Below are positions 27,457-36,532 of a stretch of DNA of 40,831 nucleotides, piece by piece. Every line of letters starts with the position of its first letter. Positions within the stretch are counted from its first letter, which is position 1. Position numbers and translations under genes: made by a program. Source of the stretch: Pseudomonas sp. TH10 (GTDB taxonomy: Bacteria; Pseudomonadota; Gammaproteobacteria; Pseudomonadales; Pseudomonadaceae); NCBI RefSeq assembly GCF_016651255.1, contig NZ_JAEKEG010000073.1:1-40831 (forward strand). The letters run 5' to 3'. The notes under the pieces are model-generated. The model saw only the letters and a program-made list of their open reading frames with translations. It did no database searches and was not told where the DNA came from.

Positions 27457-30396
27457 TTATGCACTGGTTACGACCCGGACATCTGAACCAGATACGTTCT
27501 TAATGTAGGAGTAACTGGTGCCGAGGACAGCAAGCTGATCAGCGGAGATTTTCGCCGCTGAAATGGCAGGCTGTACGATCACGAATCTGAAAATCATCTC
27601 GTGGTCGTGGCACTTGTTGCGAAGCAGCTCCAAATCTATTGGGTCACCCTTGAGGATTCTGTCGAATCCTTTCGGCAGCGATTGCTGGTACCGACCCATC
27701 AATCGATTGAAGAATTTTTCCTCGGTGTGCAGCCACTTCACCGATCGTGATGCCTGGCCGCAGACCTCGTAGACATCGTTCACACGAGCGCCAGGTCGAG
27801 CCTCGCCATCTTTTTGGGGGCAATACTTGCAGTGGTAAAGGTCGACAAAGATTGCGTCCTTGCTCTCTTTGATTGCCACCAAATCCGCAATCTCACCTGC
27901 GCCATCATCGTTGAAAATGAATGCATAGTCGTCCTCGATTCGGCTGTAGGTGAACCCTTGGACGGTGTCCATGTTACGAGTTGCCCTCATGGACTCGCTG
28001 TGGATCTGGGTGGTCCCCCAGTCCCAAGCCTCAATCAGCGCTATCGGAAGCTTCAAGCCCAAGCTATTGGGTGTGTAAAACCGATAATTGCCCTCGACCA
28101 TCGAACCGTCCACAGCTAGCAGCACCAAAGGATTCGCATCCAGGTACTGTTCGAACGAGCTCTCTTCGGCAAAAATGATCTTGACCTCAAGGCAGGAGAA
28201 TTTGTAGCTATCCTTCAGCAACCGTACTGTGATGTCAGGCAGCTGACGCTCCGTGCCATCTGCTGCTATGGCGATGACGGGCACTTCTAGTGTCAGATCG
28301 TCAGTCCGCTGAGGTTTCCCAAGCTCGACATCAAGCAGGTTGAAAATCTCACCATTGAACGCCAGCGAAATTTTCTGCTCGTTTTCGATCGCAATGGACT
28401 CAGGCCAATCAGAATAGAAGAGTCCCGTTGGCCAGGCCCCCTCGATCTTCTCCGAGCGAATCACATCCTTGAGCACTTCAGAGGGGTTGATCGTGGCGTC
28501 ATTGAGTTTCTGCGAGGCGCGCTTGCACCACTCAATCCAGTAAATGATGCTGGAAGAGTTCATCTCCCAGATCTTCCCCTTGTGAGAACAGCCAACGGTA
28601 GTGCGCTGTCCATCTTCATAGCCCGTTGCGAAGATGTTGGACTTTTTCGCCGTGCCGTTCTCGATTTCACTGATGACGGTATTGATGTCCCGCCCGACGT
28701 GCATCGTGAATCTCAGATCCTTGCGTGTCCTGGACAACCCCACGTTCTGTAGCTTCATGAGCTTGATGTCGTGCAGGGTGCGGAAGGTAGGCTCGCCGTT
28801 GATTCGCCTGGCATCCTTTGCAATCAAACTCAAAAAACGCGTCGCTTGCGACTCATCACCAGAGGAGTGAATGAAGAGCGTCTTGTCGGGCGAATGGTAG
28901 TAAGCCAGGTACAAAATCCAGTTGGTGTCCACGATCGTCGAGGTCTGAGCCCATCCGACCGGAGTATCTCGTCGCGTGACCATGATAATGGTGTCTGAAG
29001 CGTCGTTGATGGAAAGGAACTGCAGTGGTTCTTTCTTCTGGGAGAAGTGATTGGCCTTCTCTGGCCGCCACTGGTCGCGCTCCACATGGTAGGCGACCGC
29101 ACTGATCTTGGGGTTGGGGTTCAACCCGAAGATGTCCTCGGAGTCGGCATCATCCGGGAACTGTTCGGTGAACGTCTCCTTTTCGATTTCGCGGGCGATC
29201 TTGTCTTGGCTCACGTCTCGAATCACAGCGCTCCAGTCGGCACTTTCCTTGTAAAGCACTGCCATCTGGTAATCAACTTTCTGGTTGGCAATGTTTGAGA
29301 CGAATTTGGCGTCGCCTAGCGTGTCATCAACCCGGGTTAGCCGACCGATGAACTGTAGCGTGACTGCCGGGCTGCGATGCTGATCGTGAATAGCCGCGAT
29401 TTTCAGCTCTGGCAGGTCGAAGCCTTCGCCCAGCATGTCCACGCAGACGATGATCTTGTATTTCTTCTCGACAATTTCACCCAGCAGCTTGACCCGATTC
29501 GGCACCTTGCTGTGGATGAGAATGGGTGAGAGGTCTTCATGCTTTTTGTAGAGTTCAAACAGCGCTTCAGCACGTTTTTGCGATCGTGCACGTACCATCA
29601 GTAGGTGGTTAAAGCCTTGCTCTCGATCGCCTCGCAACAACTCTACCGCCTTATCAGCAACCACTTGGTCAGCCAACTCGAGGTTGTATTCGCGCACTGG
29701 GTGAAATTCGATCGACTTGAAGTAGCCATCGATCTGTGCATCCTTCAACGGGTAGTTGTAGATAATTTTGCCTTCAAGAGGCTGGTTGTCTTCCCTGAAA
29801 GGCGTAGCAGTGAACTGCAGGCAGGGCTTTTCTTTGAACGCGGTCTTCACCCTGCCCCACGTCATGGCGGCCACATGATGCGTTTCATCGATGATCAGGT
29901 GGCTGCAGAGCTCAGCCAAGGCTTGGAGGGCCTCTGTGTCGAATCGCTGCAACGCTTGCGGGGTAGCGACAATTACATTCGCCTCGGCAAGTTGTTGTAC
30001 ATCTTCAGCCGACATTCCTGAGCCGATCGCTCTCACCACAGGGTTAAGTGCAGTGGCAGAAACAGCACCGATCTCCCGAAGTTTTTTCAGCCCGAGGCAT
30101 TTTTCGACAAGCTGGGAGCGCAAGGCATCTGACGGGACTAGCACCAATGTCCTTGCCAACCGCCCTGCGATAAGCAAACCCAACATGGTATCAGTCTTGC
30201 CGGTACCCGTTGGCATCACGATCGTTGCGGTCGTGGCCGGAGACATCACTAAGTGGCCCAGTGAAGCGTAGAGGGCGGCAAGCTGAGGCTTACGCAAGCC
30301 TGGCGTATTGGTTTCCCGGACTGCCAAGTTGAAATTGAAGAGGTGTTGCTGCCAGCTTTGATAGACGTCTAAGTACTTCCCTGTAGCATCGGCCAT
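27457..30396 (-). CDS. SF2 DEAD/DEAH-type helicase with C-terminal nuclease-like region
   Basis: The protein has 979 residues and is intact. Walker A is MPTGTGKTDTM (61-71), motif II is IIDETHH, motif III FTATPFR, motif VI FIGRLTRV. After the helicase core comes a long region with no known name, then near the end AGEIADLVAIKES followed by VDLYHCKYC, which resembles a PD-(D/E)xK core (D...hCK). This arrangement is typical of restriction-like or antiphage helicases. ATG at 30396 is preferred over the TTG/GTG codons just upstream. It is likely the first gene of the minus-strand cluster. Confidence 0.85.
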   Translation of the reverse strand: MADATGKYLDVYQSWQQHLFNFNLAVRETNTPGLRKPQLAALYASLGHLVMSPATTATIVMPTGTGKTDTMLGLLIAGRLARTLVLVPSDALRSQLVEKCLGLKKLREIGAVSATALNPVVRAIGSGMSAEDVQQLAEANVIVATPQALQRFDTEALQALAELCSHLIIDETHHVAAMTWGRVKTAFKEKPCLQFTATPFREDNQPLEGKIIYNYPLKDAQIDGYFKSIEFHPVREYNLELADQVVADKAVELLRGDREQGFNHLLMVRARSQKRAEALFELYKKHEDLSPILIHSKVPNRVKLLGEIVEKKYKIIVCVDMLGEGFDLPELKIAAIHDQHRSPAVTLQFIGRLTRVDDTLGDAKFVSNIANQKVDYQMAVLYKESADWSAVIRDVSQDKIAREIEKETFTEQFPDDADSEDIFGLNPNPKISAVAYHVERDQWRPEKANHFSQKKEPLQFLSINDASDTIIMVTRRDTPVGWAQTSTIVDTNWILYLAYYHSPDKTLFIHSSGDESQATRFLSLIAKDARRINGEPTFRTLHDIKLMKLQNVGLSRTRKDLRFTMHVGRDINTVISEIENGTAKKSNIFATGYEDGQRTTVGCSHKGKIWEMNSSSIIYWIEWCKRASQKLNDATINPSEVLKDVIRSEKIEGAWPTGLFYSDWPESIAIENEQKISLAFNGEIFNLLDVELGKPQRTDDLTLEVPVIAIAADGTERQLPDITVRLLKDSYKFSCLEVKIIFAEESSFEQYLDANPLVLLAVDGSMVEGNYRFYTPNSLGLKLPIALIEAWDWGTTQIHSESMRATRNMDTVQGFTYSRIEDDYAFIFNDDGAGEIADLVAIKESKDAIFVDLYHCKYCPQKDGEARPGARVNDVYEVCGQASRSVKWLHTEEKFFNRLMGRYQQSLPKGFDRILKGDPIDLELLRNKCHDHEMIFRFVIVQPAISAAKISADQLAVLGTSYSYIKNVSGSDVRVVTSA

Positions 30397-30408
30397 TGCA
30401 TTCACCAA

Positions 30409-30997
30409 ATTGAATGTGAAAATCAGCGCTGATTAATCAGTGGCCACATGCTATCAGTGAACATCCTCTTAGGTGTACCCTGAAAAGCAGCGTTCAAACC
30501 CGCCACCCTCTCTGCCCTCATCAACCGAATATCGAGGCCAAATAGTCCAATCTGCGATGGAGGTACACCCAAAGCCATCCGAATCCGTCCTGGTCTCTGT
30601 CATAAATCGCCATTCGCGATCGCTCCCAACACCCGGTGCGAATGGGGGAAAAATGGGGCATAACTCGTTTTTTTCCATCATCAGGAAGTTCATGCCGCCA
30701 AAAATACGAACTCCGCCGCTGGCACCATGTGATATCCGATGACTCTAGCGGAGTCTGAGCGAATGCCCGACCCACCTAACCAGCAACAGAGGGCTCCGCA
30801 CTATTTATCGCCTTCGCCCGAAGCTTGCCTCGCAGACTCTCCAAATCGGCAACCCCTTAACAAGCAACTTCGCGCCTTCAGGCTCTTGCACTGATACGAG
30901 CCGCCCGGGAAACGAGAGTCGAACGCCTCTAAAGTGGCATATCTACCGAGATCCAAGATATCCGTGGGAGTAAATGTGGGAGTATTTTTTTAGACAT
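30409..30997. other. intergenic stretch at a mobile-element junction
   Basis: No gene is supported here. A 74-codon minus-strand frame (30469-30693) has no recognisable domain and poor start context. The right end contains TGGGAGTA twice, at 30965-30972 and 30977-30984, which may be integrase arm sites. The helicase promoter should lie at the left end. Confidence 0.45.
30965..30984. repeat. paired direct repeat, possible integrase arm-type sites
   Basis: TGGGAGTA occurs twice with a 12-bp period, 59 bases from the tRNA-Pro fragment. Short direct repeats at this spacing and distance from a tRNA attachment core are typical of tyrosine-integrase arm sites. The integrase itself is not in the window. 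Confidence 0.4.
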
Positions 30998-31026
30998 GAA
31001 AAAGCCCAACCTTTTCAGATTGGGCT
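30998..31026 (-). terminator. terminator downstream of the tRNA-Pro fragment
   Basis: On the minus strand AGCCCAA (31026-31020) pairs with TTGGGCT (31009-31003) around a 10-base loop, then TTTTT (31002-30998). It follows the tRNA 3' end by 16 bases and has the orientation expected of a native tRNA terminator. Confidence 0.75.
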
Positions 31027-31042
31027 AAGTCATTGAAAAATA

Positions 31043-31088
31043 TGGTCGGGACGGAGTGATTCGAACACTCGACCCCTAGCACCCCATG
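31043..31088 (-). tRNA. 3' fragment of tRNA-Pro(GGG), likely attachment-site core
   Basis: The minus strand carries the anticodon loop ATGGGGT (anticodon GGG), the variable region, a T arm GAGTG-TTCGAAT-CACTC, the acceptor strand CGTCCCG, the discriminator A and an encoded CCA. The 5' half (the matching CGGGACG strand and the D arm) is absent: upstream sequence does not pair. A tRNA 3' end with its own terminator but no 5' half is the signature left at one end of an element that integrated into a tRNA gene. The prophage genes lie on the side of the missing 5' half. Confidence 0.8.
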
Positions 31089-31323
31089 CACGCAGTACCG
31101 CTGTAAGTCCTTGTGCAATAGCCGTTTTTACTGGCGCTCGCTGCAATCGAATGCCCACAAGTGCTTACAAGTGCGTGAGAAAGTCACGCAAAAGTCACGC
31201 ACCCCTTCTTCGGCGTCCTGCCGACCGAACACAATCCCGAAACCTGCAGCTCATCGCATCACCCTCGCCCAATCCGCCATCCTCGATTACTGTACATCCA
31301 AACAGTATCGAAAAGGCATCACC

Positions 31324-31650
31324 GTGGACCCGTACGACATCGAAGACACCAGCGACTGGCTGGGAAGCCCTACTGAGCTCCAAACCCTGAAGCATTACGC
31401 GGGCATGCTGGAGGAAGATATTGAGGCGCTGAAGTTAGAGCTTCGTGCAGCCAAGGAAAATATAACTGGGCTCATCACAATGAACGATGAATTGTCCGCC
31501 GACCTCCAAAGAAAGCGGACTTGGATCGCGAACCTCGAATCGGAGACCACCGTTCAGTTGACTGATATCCGGCGCCTGAATCAAATTCTTCACCAGAGAG
31601 AAGTCGTCATTCGCGAGCTAGAGGCGCTCAAGCTGAATCACAGGAGATGA
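31324..31650 (+). CDS. small coiled-coil protein, probably phage
   Basis: This 108-residue protein has a long heptad-rich stretch from LKHYAGMLEEDIEALKLELR to the end (LNQILHQREVVIRELEALKL), so a coiled coil is likely. The open frame reaches back to 31111, but the part before 31324 has no Shine-Dalgarno and looks non-coding. GTG at 31324 with AAAGG about 10 bases upstream is the best start. Its stop overlaps the start region of the SRAP gene. Function unknown. Confidence 0.55.
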   Translation: MDPYDIEDTSDWLGSPTELQTLKHYAGMLEEDIEALKLELRAAKENITGLITMNDELSADLQRKRTWIANLESETTVQLTDIRRLNQILHQREVVIRELEALKLNHRR

Positions 31651-31652
31651 TC

Positions 31653-32336
31653 ATGTGCGGAAGACTCACCCAGTATCGCGGCATTCACGACTTCGTTGAG
31701 GCGCTCGCGTTTCCGAACCCGCTTATCAACAACACCAGTGAGCAGCCGTTCGAACGCTACAACGCAGCGCCGTCTACTCAGCTCGCCCTCTTCCACCAGG
31801 AAGGTGAGTTTCTGCGCGCTGATATGGTTCGATGGGGGTGGCGGCCGCACTGGGCGAAAGATCGCGCCGCGCCGATCAATGCCCGAGTTGAGAAAGTCGC
31901 GCACGGTCCGTTCTTCCGCGCTATTTGGCCGCACCGGGCAATCATCGCGATCGACAACTGGTTCGAGTGGGTTGATGAGGGTGGTCCGAAGAAGCAGCCC
32001 TACCTCATCCGCCACCGCGATCAGTCGCCGATCCTTTGCGCTGCAATCGGCCAATACCCGAACGCAACGCATGAGCCAGGTGAGCACGACGGCTTTGTCA
32101 TAATCACTGCAGACAGCGCGGGCGGCATGGTGGACATCCACGACCGGCGCCCGGTGGCGCTCACGCCTGAGCTTGCTCGCGAATGGCTGGACCCGGCTAC
32201 GGCGAAGGAGCGCGCCGAGCAGATGGTGCTGCTCCAGGGTGAGCCTACCGAGGCGTTCGAGTGGTTCAGGGTGGACCGGGCGATCGGTAACGTGCGCAAT
32301 CAAGGTCCAGACCTGATAAGGCCAGTACTGCGATAA
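31653..32336 (+). CDS. SRAP / HMCES-YedK-type abasic-site protein
   Basis: SRAP proteins form a covalent bond with abasic sites in single-stranded DNA through Cys2. The protein is 227 residues and intact. Starting at the ATG at 31653 gives MCGRLTQ, so Cys2 is exposed after Met removal; the ATG at 31647 would bury it. Other active-site parts are PINARVEKV (Asn), NWFEWVDE (Glu) and MVDIHDRRPVAL (His). Phages and hosts both carry such genes. Here it lies next to the attachment fragment, in the prophage end, as an accessory gene. Confidence 0.9.
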   Translation: MCGRLTQYRGIHDFVEALAFPNPLINNTSEQPFERYNAAPSTQLALFHQEGEFLRADMVRWGWRPHWAKDRAAPINARVEKVAHGPFFRAIWPHRAIIAIDNWFEWVDEGGPKKQPYLIRHRDQSPILCAAIGQYPNATHEPGEHDGFVIITADSAGGMVDIHDRRPVALTPELAREWLDPATAKERAEQMVLLQGEPTEAFEWFRVDRAIGNVRNQGPDLIRPVLR

Positions 32337-32395
32337 CCTTCGGTTTGATAAAGTGGAGCCGTGCTAGACATCACTAATCCTTCTTGGAGAAGGCA

Positions 32396-33247
32396 ATGGC
32401 AGAGAACGCCCGAAGAATCCCTAGAAAAATACGGGAAAAAATACTGGATGACGCTGGCGGTAAATGCGCCAACCCGGGATGTGATAACTCTCGCCTAGAA
32501 ATTCATCATATCAAGCAGTGGGCTGTCTACAAAACTCACGACGACAAACACATGATTGCAGTGTGTCCCGCTTGCCACGATGCTTGCCATTTTGGAAAAA
32601 TGAAAATCACGGATGAACAACTGTATCAGTGGAAGGGCATATCGAAAGAAGCAAGATACGCCGAATCTCATATTTTTGTATCTTCCTCTCCTAAAACTAG
32701 GATCAGCGCAGGGACCGTCACACTCGAAGCAACCAAAGAAAGAGAAACGGTAATCTTTGACTTACCAAGCCTGAATAAACTTCAATACTCTGTAAAAGAT
32801 GAATGGCTTAAAGTAAGCGCGACACTAGTTGACCGACTTGGTCGAACCGTACTAAAAGTCACAGACAATAACATCAGAATAAATATTGACGACGATTTAA
32901 TTCTGGAGCAAAGGCCTGGCAGGTTTCGCGTAACTGTTCCCGTTAATAAATTTTATTTGCCAGCAACAGCTCTCATGCTCATGAGAAACAGTGACCCGAG
33001 TTACGGTGCCGATGGTCGAATCATAGCTATTGATTTAGAAGTAATAAAGCCTGGGCAGGTTCGAGTCCAGGGATTTTGGCCGGAAGGTAATGCAGCCATT
33101 GTAATCACGGAAAAATCTATAAACTTCTGTAAATGTGGTGACGTGGACTATATAAATGCGGTGCCAATTTCGATTATAGGAGAAGGCGACGAGACGGTTC
33201 TGCTATTTGATGGCGCTGTCAATACGCCAATGTTCCAGTTTGAATAG
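32396..33247 (+). CDS. HNH endonuclease-like protein with C-terminal beta-rich domain
   Basis: The protein has 283 residues and is intact. The N-terminal HNH/zinc domain reads KCANPGCDNSRLEIHHIKQW, then HMIAVCPACHDACHFGK, with two CxxC zinc pairs and the central His-His. The remaining 200 residues are strand-rich and unnamed, and could recognise a target. ATG at 32396 is preferred because GGAG lies 8 bases upstream. The gene is notably AT-rich compared with the prophage genes on both sides, a sign of recent entry. Its role could be defence against other phages. Confidence 0.82.
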   Translation: MAENARRIPRKIREKILDDAGGKCANPGCDNSRLEIHHIKQWAVYKTHDDKHMIAVCPACHDACHFGKMKITDEQLYQWKGISKEARYAESHIFVSSSPKTRISAGTVTLEATKERETVIFDLPSLNKLQYSVKDEWLKVSATLVDRLGRTVLKVTDNNIRINIDDDLILEQRPGRFRVTVPVNKFYLPATALMLMRNSDPSYGADGRIIAIDLEVIKPGQVRVQGFWPEGNAAIVITEKSINFCKCGDVDYINAVPISIIGEGDETVLLFDGAVNTPMFQFE

Positions 33248-33265
33248 GCTATAGAGCAAGCACTT

Positions 33266-33691
33266 TCATGGCACATCCTTGAAAAAGACGTGGTGGCCGA
33301 GCTTTAGCGTCTGCTTGGCTTCCTTTGCCCAGGTCGGTTGCTTCGGCATGGTCGTCGCGTAGTAGTGAGTCGCGCCGCCAGTTGGGTCGGGCGTGGTTCC
33401 CGCCATGACCTGATCAGCAGCCTTCAGCGCCTGGGCATACTGCACAGCCGGGATAGGCTTCGCTCCGCTCAAATAGGCGTAGTTCGGATCGTTCTTGTTC
33501 CAGCAGCTGAATTGCCACGGCTTGAGGCAGACGCCGGCGTAGCCTTCGCCCCACCACGACTTGGCCTTCCCGTCGAACACTCGGTTTCGGATGGTCCAGG
33601 CTACGGCGATTTGGCCTGCCAGGTTTTCGCCGCGAGCTTCTCCCCAGAGCGTGCGGGCGAGGATGTCGCGGTCTTTGTCGGTTGTGGTCAT
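33266..33691 (-). CDS. phage cell-wall hydrolase (SleB/Hydrolase_2-type endolysin)
   Basis: The enzyme cuts peptidoglycan for lysis. It is 141 residues and intact. RDILARTLWGEARGENLAGQ holds the catalytic Glu, followed by IAVAWTIRNRV, AGVCLKPWQFSCW and THYYATTMPKQPTWA, all family hallmarks. GGAG precedes the ATG by 9 bases. It is separated from the tail genes by a terminator, so it is transcribed from its own promoter or by read-through. No holin or spanin is visible next to it. Confidence 0.88.
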   Translation of the reverse strand: MTTTDKDRDILARTLWGEARGENLAGQIAVAWTIRNRVFDGKAKSWWGEGYAGVCLKPWQFSCWNKNDPNYAYLSGAKPIPAVQYAQALKAADQVMAGTTPDPTGGATHYYATTMPKQPTWAKEAKQTLKLGHHVFFKDVP

Positions 33692-33708
33692 TACTTTTCT
33701 CCGGGCGT

Positions 33709-33730
33709 AAAAAAACCCGCTCGGGGCGGG
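33709..33730 (-). terminator. rho-independent terminator of the tail operon
   Basis: On the minus strand CCCGC (33730-33726), loop CCCGA, GCGGG (33720-33716), then TTTTTTT. It lies 20 bases after the stop of the LamG-like gene and just ahead of the endolysin start. Confidence 0.85.
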
Positions 33731-33749
33731 CTGATTGTCATGGCAGCGA

Positions 33750-34465
33750 TTACAAGCCGAAGCGAGCGTTCAGCTGCGCAACGATGGCGTTTATATCCTC
33801 ATCGGCCAAGGCGCGGTTGTAGCAGCGGGCATACGCGATCCCACCGCTCAGGCCGACTCCGCTAAAGGCGGACTCTTGACCACCAAGGGTGTTTCGGTTG
33901 TTCTGGGCAGTGCCAGTAGCGCCTTTGACAATAGCGCCCGCCCCCGCCTTGATCTTGGAGTTGGCGCCGTTAAACACCACGGCCAGAACAACCAGCCTGC
34001 GGCACTTACGCCGCTCTCCAGCCTGGACTCACCGGCATTACTGGCGTAGTAGCCAGTCGCTCCCGGACCAATAATCTGGTTGCCGGCCGTGAGAATCCGC
34101 GACTGGGTGGACGCGAACGTATCGGACTTGCAGACGAAGACCAGGCTCAACGGCTGGCTTTCGAGGGTTACCCCTACGTCGTTGGCGATCTGCTGCGTGC
34201 CGTTAAAGAGGGCTGCCGGTTTCCCGCCAGGACCACCTGCGAGCGAGTACGTCGGAAAGTTCCAGCCGGCGTATTTAGAGTTGAAGGTACGGTCGACAGC
34301 GGGAGCAGGGCCCGATGCAACCCAGCTGCTGATAGAAGCACCATTGGGCAGCGCCAGATCCTGCGCGTCCAGCGTCCAAAGAACGCCGTATTCAAGATTT
34401 GGAATTACAGGTGCGCCAGGAAGAGGTGCGGATAGGACGCCGGGGGCGCGGAAAACCAAAGTCAT
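33750..34465 (-). CDS. phage tail protein with LamG/concanavalin-like domain, one frameshift
   Basis: The repaired product is about 238 residues. It starts MTLVFRAPGVLSAPLPG; the lectin-like jelly roll runs through AALFNGTQQIANDVG, PLSLVFVCKSD and, in the second frame, RLVVLAVVFNGANSKIKAGA to the typical end YARCYNRALADEDINAIVAQ. The frame changes near 34003 (one base lost). Such domains at the end of tail operons bind surface sugars. It follows the fibre gene by 12 bases. Confidence 0.7.
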
Positions 34466-34477
34466 TTTTTAAACCTC

Positions 34478-36418
34478 TCAGGAAAGTCGAAGAAGACGAT
34501 AGAAGAACTCGGTAATTAACCGGCCGCCCTTCGTAATTATCGGGTGAAGATTGTCGGTGTCGATCAGCGGGAATGCGCCAGTACTGGCATATCCGGGTAC
34601 GTCGCGACCGAAGGTGTATTGCAGATCTGAGCAAGGGATACCTTGTGTATAGGCCCAGTTGCGCAACAGCGTGCCGTAGGCCGATATCGGGTAAGTGCTG
34701 ACTCGCGGCGTCTCCGCCTGCATACACAGATGGATATCGGCGCCGGGGGCTACTTCCCGGATCATTCCAACCAACCCTTGGATGTTTGCAAGGTATTGAG
34801 CTGGTGTAACGCTGGTGCCCTGGTCATTTGCACCCAGCATGATCATGTAGGCATCAGCCGGGATAAGAGCAGCAGCAGCCTTCCATTGAGTCTGCCAAGC
34901 TGGGTCGGTGCTGTACCAGTTGCCCGAGGTGGAACCGCTGGCGGCCATTTTCGAGAAGCGGACGCCCGGCAAGCTGTTTGCCAGATAAATACCGAATAGG
35001 GTCGGAGCGCCGGAAACCACTTCAATGCGCAACTTCCACCCAGTACCTACCGGCAAGACCGGGAAGGCGATCTGCTGAGGGCCTGTGCCCGTCAAGGTCA
35101 GGGTGTTCCAGGCGCCCGCATCAGCCCAACGATATTGCAGTGTATGCGTAGCTCCGTTGCCCAGGTACAGCAGCTTGCCTTCCGAGATAGCAGTGGTGAT
35201 GCCGGCCGATTCGATAGAGTTGACGCTCACATAATCGCCAAGGGCGGTAGAGGTAATCGTGCGGTTGTCGGGGCTGGCAGCACCTAGGCCAGAGACAGCC
35301 CAGGCGCCACCGAAGTAAGTGGTGCTCGACCTTGTGTACTGAAAGTTCGTATCGCCCAAGGCCGCGCCGTGGTTAAAGCCGATGTACCCGGGACCGGCAA
35401 AGCCAAAGTCCTGCGCCATCGCAAGGTTGAGCTTATTCAAGTAGTACATGTGGCCAGCGGTGTACGAGTCACCAATAAAAGCAATGTTCAATACCGCCCC
35501 GGCATCGGCGGCCCTGATCTGACGCAGGCGCATACGCACGGCGCGCAAGGCTTCGGAGTTGTTAAATTCCGTCTTGGGTGCAGTACCGGATGCCAACCGA
35601 CTACTGAGCAAGCTGAGCGCCCAATCAGTCGGACCACCATCAGTGTCTCGCGCTTGAAGCCATGTAGGATTACCCACAATGTCCGAAATTGCCACCAAGG
35701 CGCCAGCCACCACGGGCTTGCTGATGCCAGCTTCGGCGAGAACGCCGGCCGTGAGGGAGGAGGTCACTGCGGGCGGCACTAACGACGGGACAAGGCTTTT
35801 GGTTAGCATCTGAGCGGCCCACGCGGTGGGTCCACCATCGGTATCATTGGCCTGGAGCCATGTTGGATTACCAGCCGCATCAGTGGACGATATCAGTACG
35901 CCGGGGGCCGTCGGCTTTTGTATAACGGCGTTGAACGAGTCGCTGACCGCTTGAACGAACGCGGCGCTCGGATAGCGCTTAATCTCAGCTGCTACACCAG
36001 CACTGTTCTGGTAAAGGATCAGGTAGTCATTGCTGTCTGGTGGCGGCACGCTGAAGTATTGCTCGAAAACGGTCGACGCCAAACCAAGTGCTGTATTGGG
36101 ATAGATCCCCGAGGAAATCCTGGTTGCGTACGCATTTTCCCGTGCTACCTGCGCAGCATCAAATGCCGCCTGCTTCGCGTTCTGGGTCGCATCAAACTCC
36201 GACTGCTTTGCATTCTGGGTAGCAATAAAGGTATTGGCTCGAGATACCTGATCGGCCACAAACTCGGCCACCATTCCTCTCCACGACCTGAGCGCAACAC
36301 CCAGGCGGTTTGGAACAGATACCGCCTCGGTGGTCATGAGAAGGTCGAAGTCCTCGGCGTTATCGATCAAGTCCTTCGGGGATTTGGATCCGGGGGCGTT
36401 TCCGGTGTTGAAAGCCAT
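34478..36418 (-). CDS. phage tail fibre with SGNH hydrolase domain
   Basis: The protein has about 646 residues and is intact. The N-terminal virion-binding part starts MAFNTGNAPGSKSPKDLIDN and contains two repeats of QNAKQ.EFDATQ type. Two copies of GNPTWLQA-DTDGGPT-WA follow. The C-terminal half is a GDSL/SGNH esterase with IGDSYTAG, LGAND and DNLHPI supplying Ser, Asn and Asp/His. It likely removes ester groups from O-antigen during adsorption. ATG at 36418 is chosen because family members start MAFNTGNAPGS; two upstream starts are possible. Confidence 0.85.
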   Translation of the reverse strand: MAFNTGNAPGSKSPKDLIDNAEDFDLLMTTEAVSVPNRLGVALRSWRGMVAEFVADQVSRANTFIATQNAKQSEFDATQNAKQAAFDAAQVARENAYATRISSGIYPNTALGLASTVFEQYFSVPPPDSNDYLILYQNSAGVAAEIKRYPSAAFVQAVSDSFNAVIQKPTAPGVLISSTDAAGNPTWLQANDTDGGPTAWAAQMLTKSLVPSLVPPAVTSSLTAGVLAEAGISKPVVAGALVAISDIVGNPTWLQARDTDGGPTDWALSLLSSRLASGTAPKTEFNNSEALRAVRMRLRQIRAADAGAVLNIAFIGDSYTAGHMYYLNKLNLAMAQDFGFAGPGYIGFNHGAALGDTNFQYTRSSTTYFGGAWAVSGLGAASPDNRTITSTALGDYVSVNSIESAGITTAISEGKLLYLGNGATHTLQYRWADAGAWNTLTLTGTGPQQIAFPVLPVGTGWKLRIEVVSGAPTLFGIYLANSLPGVRFSKMAASGSTSGNWYSTDPAWQTQWKAAAALIPADAYMIMLGANDQGTSVTPAQYLANIQGLVGMIREVAPGADIHLCMQAETPRVSTYPISAYGTLLRNWAYTQGIPCSDLQYTFGRDVPGYASTGAFPLIDTDNLHPIITKGGRLITEFFYRLLRLS

Positions 36419-36532
36419 GGGCATTTTCTCGCAGGCACGCCATGTCCACCGCATGATCGCGGAGTCGTGAGCGCTGGGATTTAAGTTCCGGCGAGCTGCC
36501 GGTGGAATTTCGTAAGACGTGGTGTGGCTTGA

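Noticed and set aside
30469..30693. 74-codon minus-strand frame in the junction region
   Set aside because: No recognisable domain, no ribosome-binding site, and location in a likely attachment region.
31043..31120. A complete tRNA-Pro gene
   Set aside because: The acceptor 5' strand and D arm are missing, so only a 3' fragment is present.
31111..31323. Upstream part of the coiled-coil gene from a TTG
   Set aside because: Composition is non-coding-like and it starts 22 bases from the tRNA fragment; GTG at 31324 is better supported.
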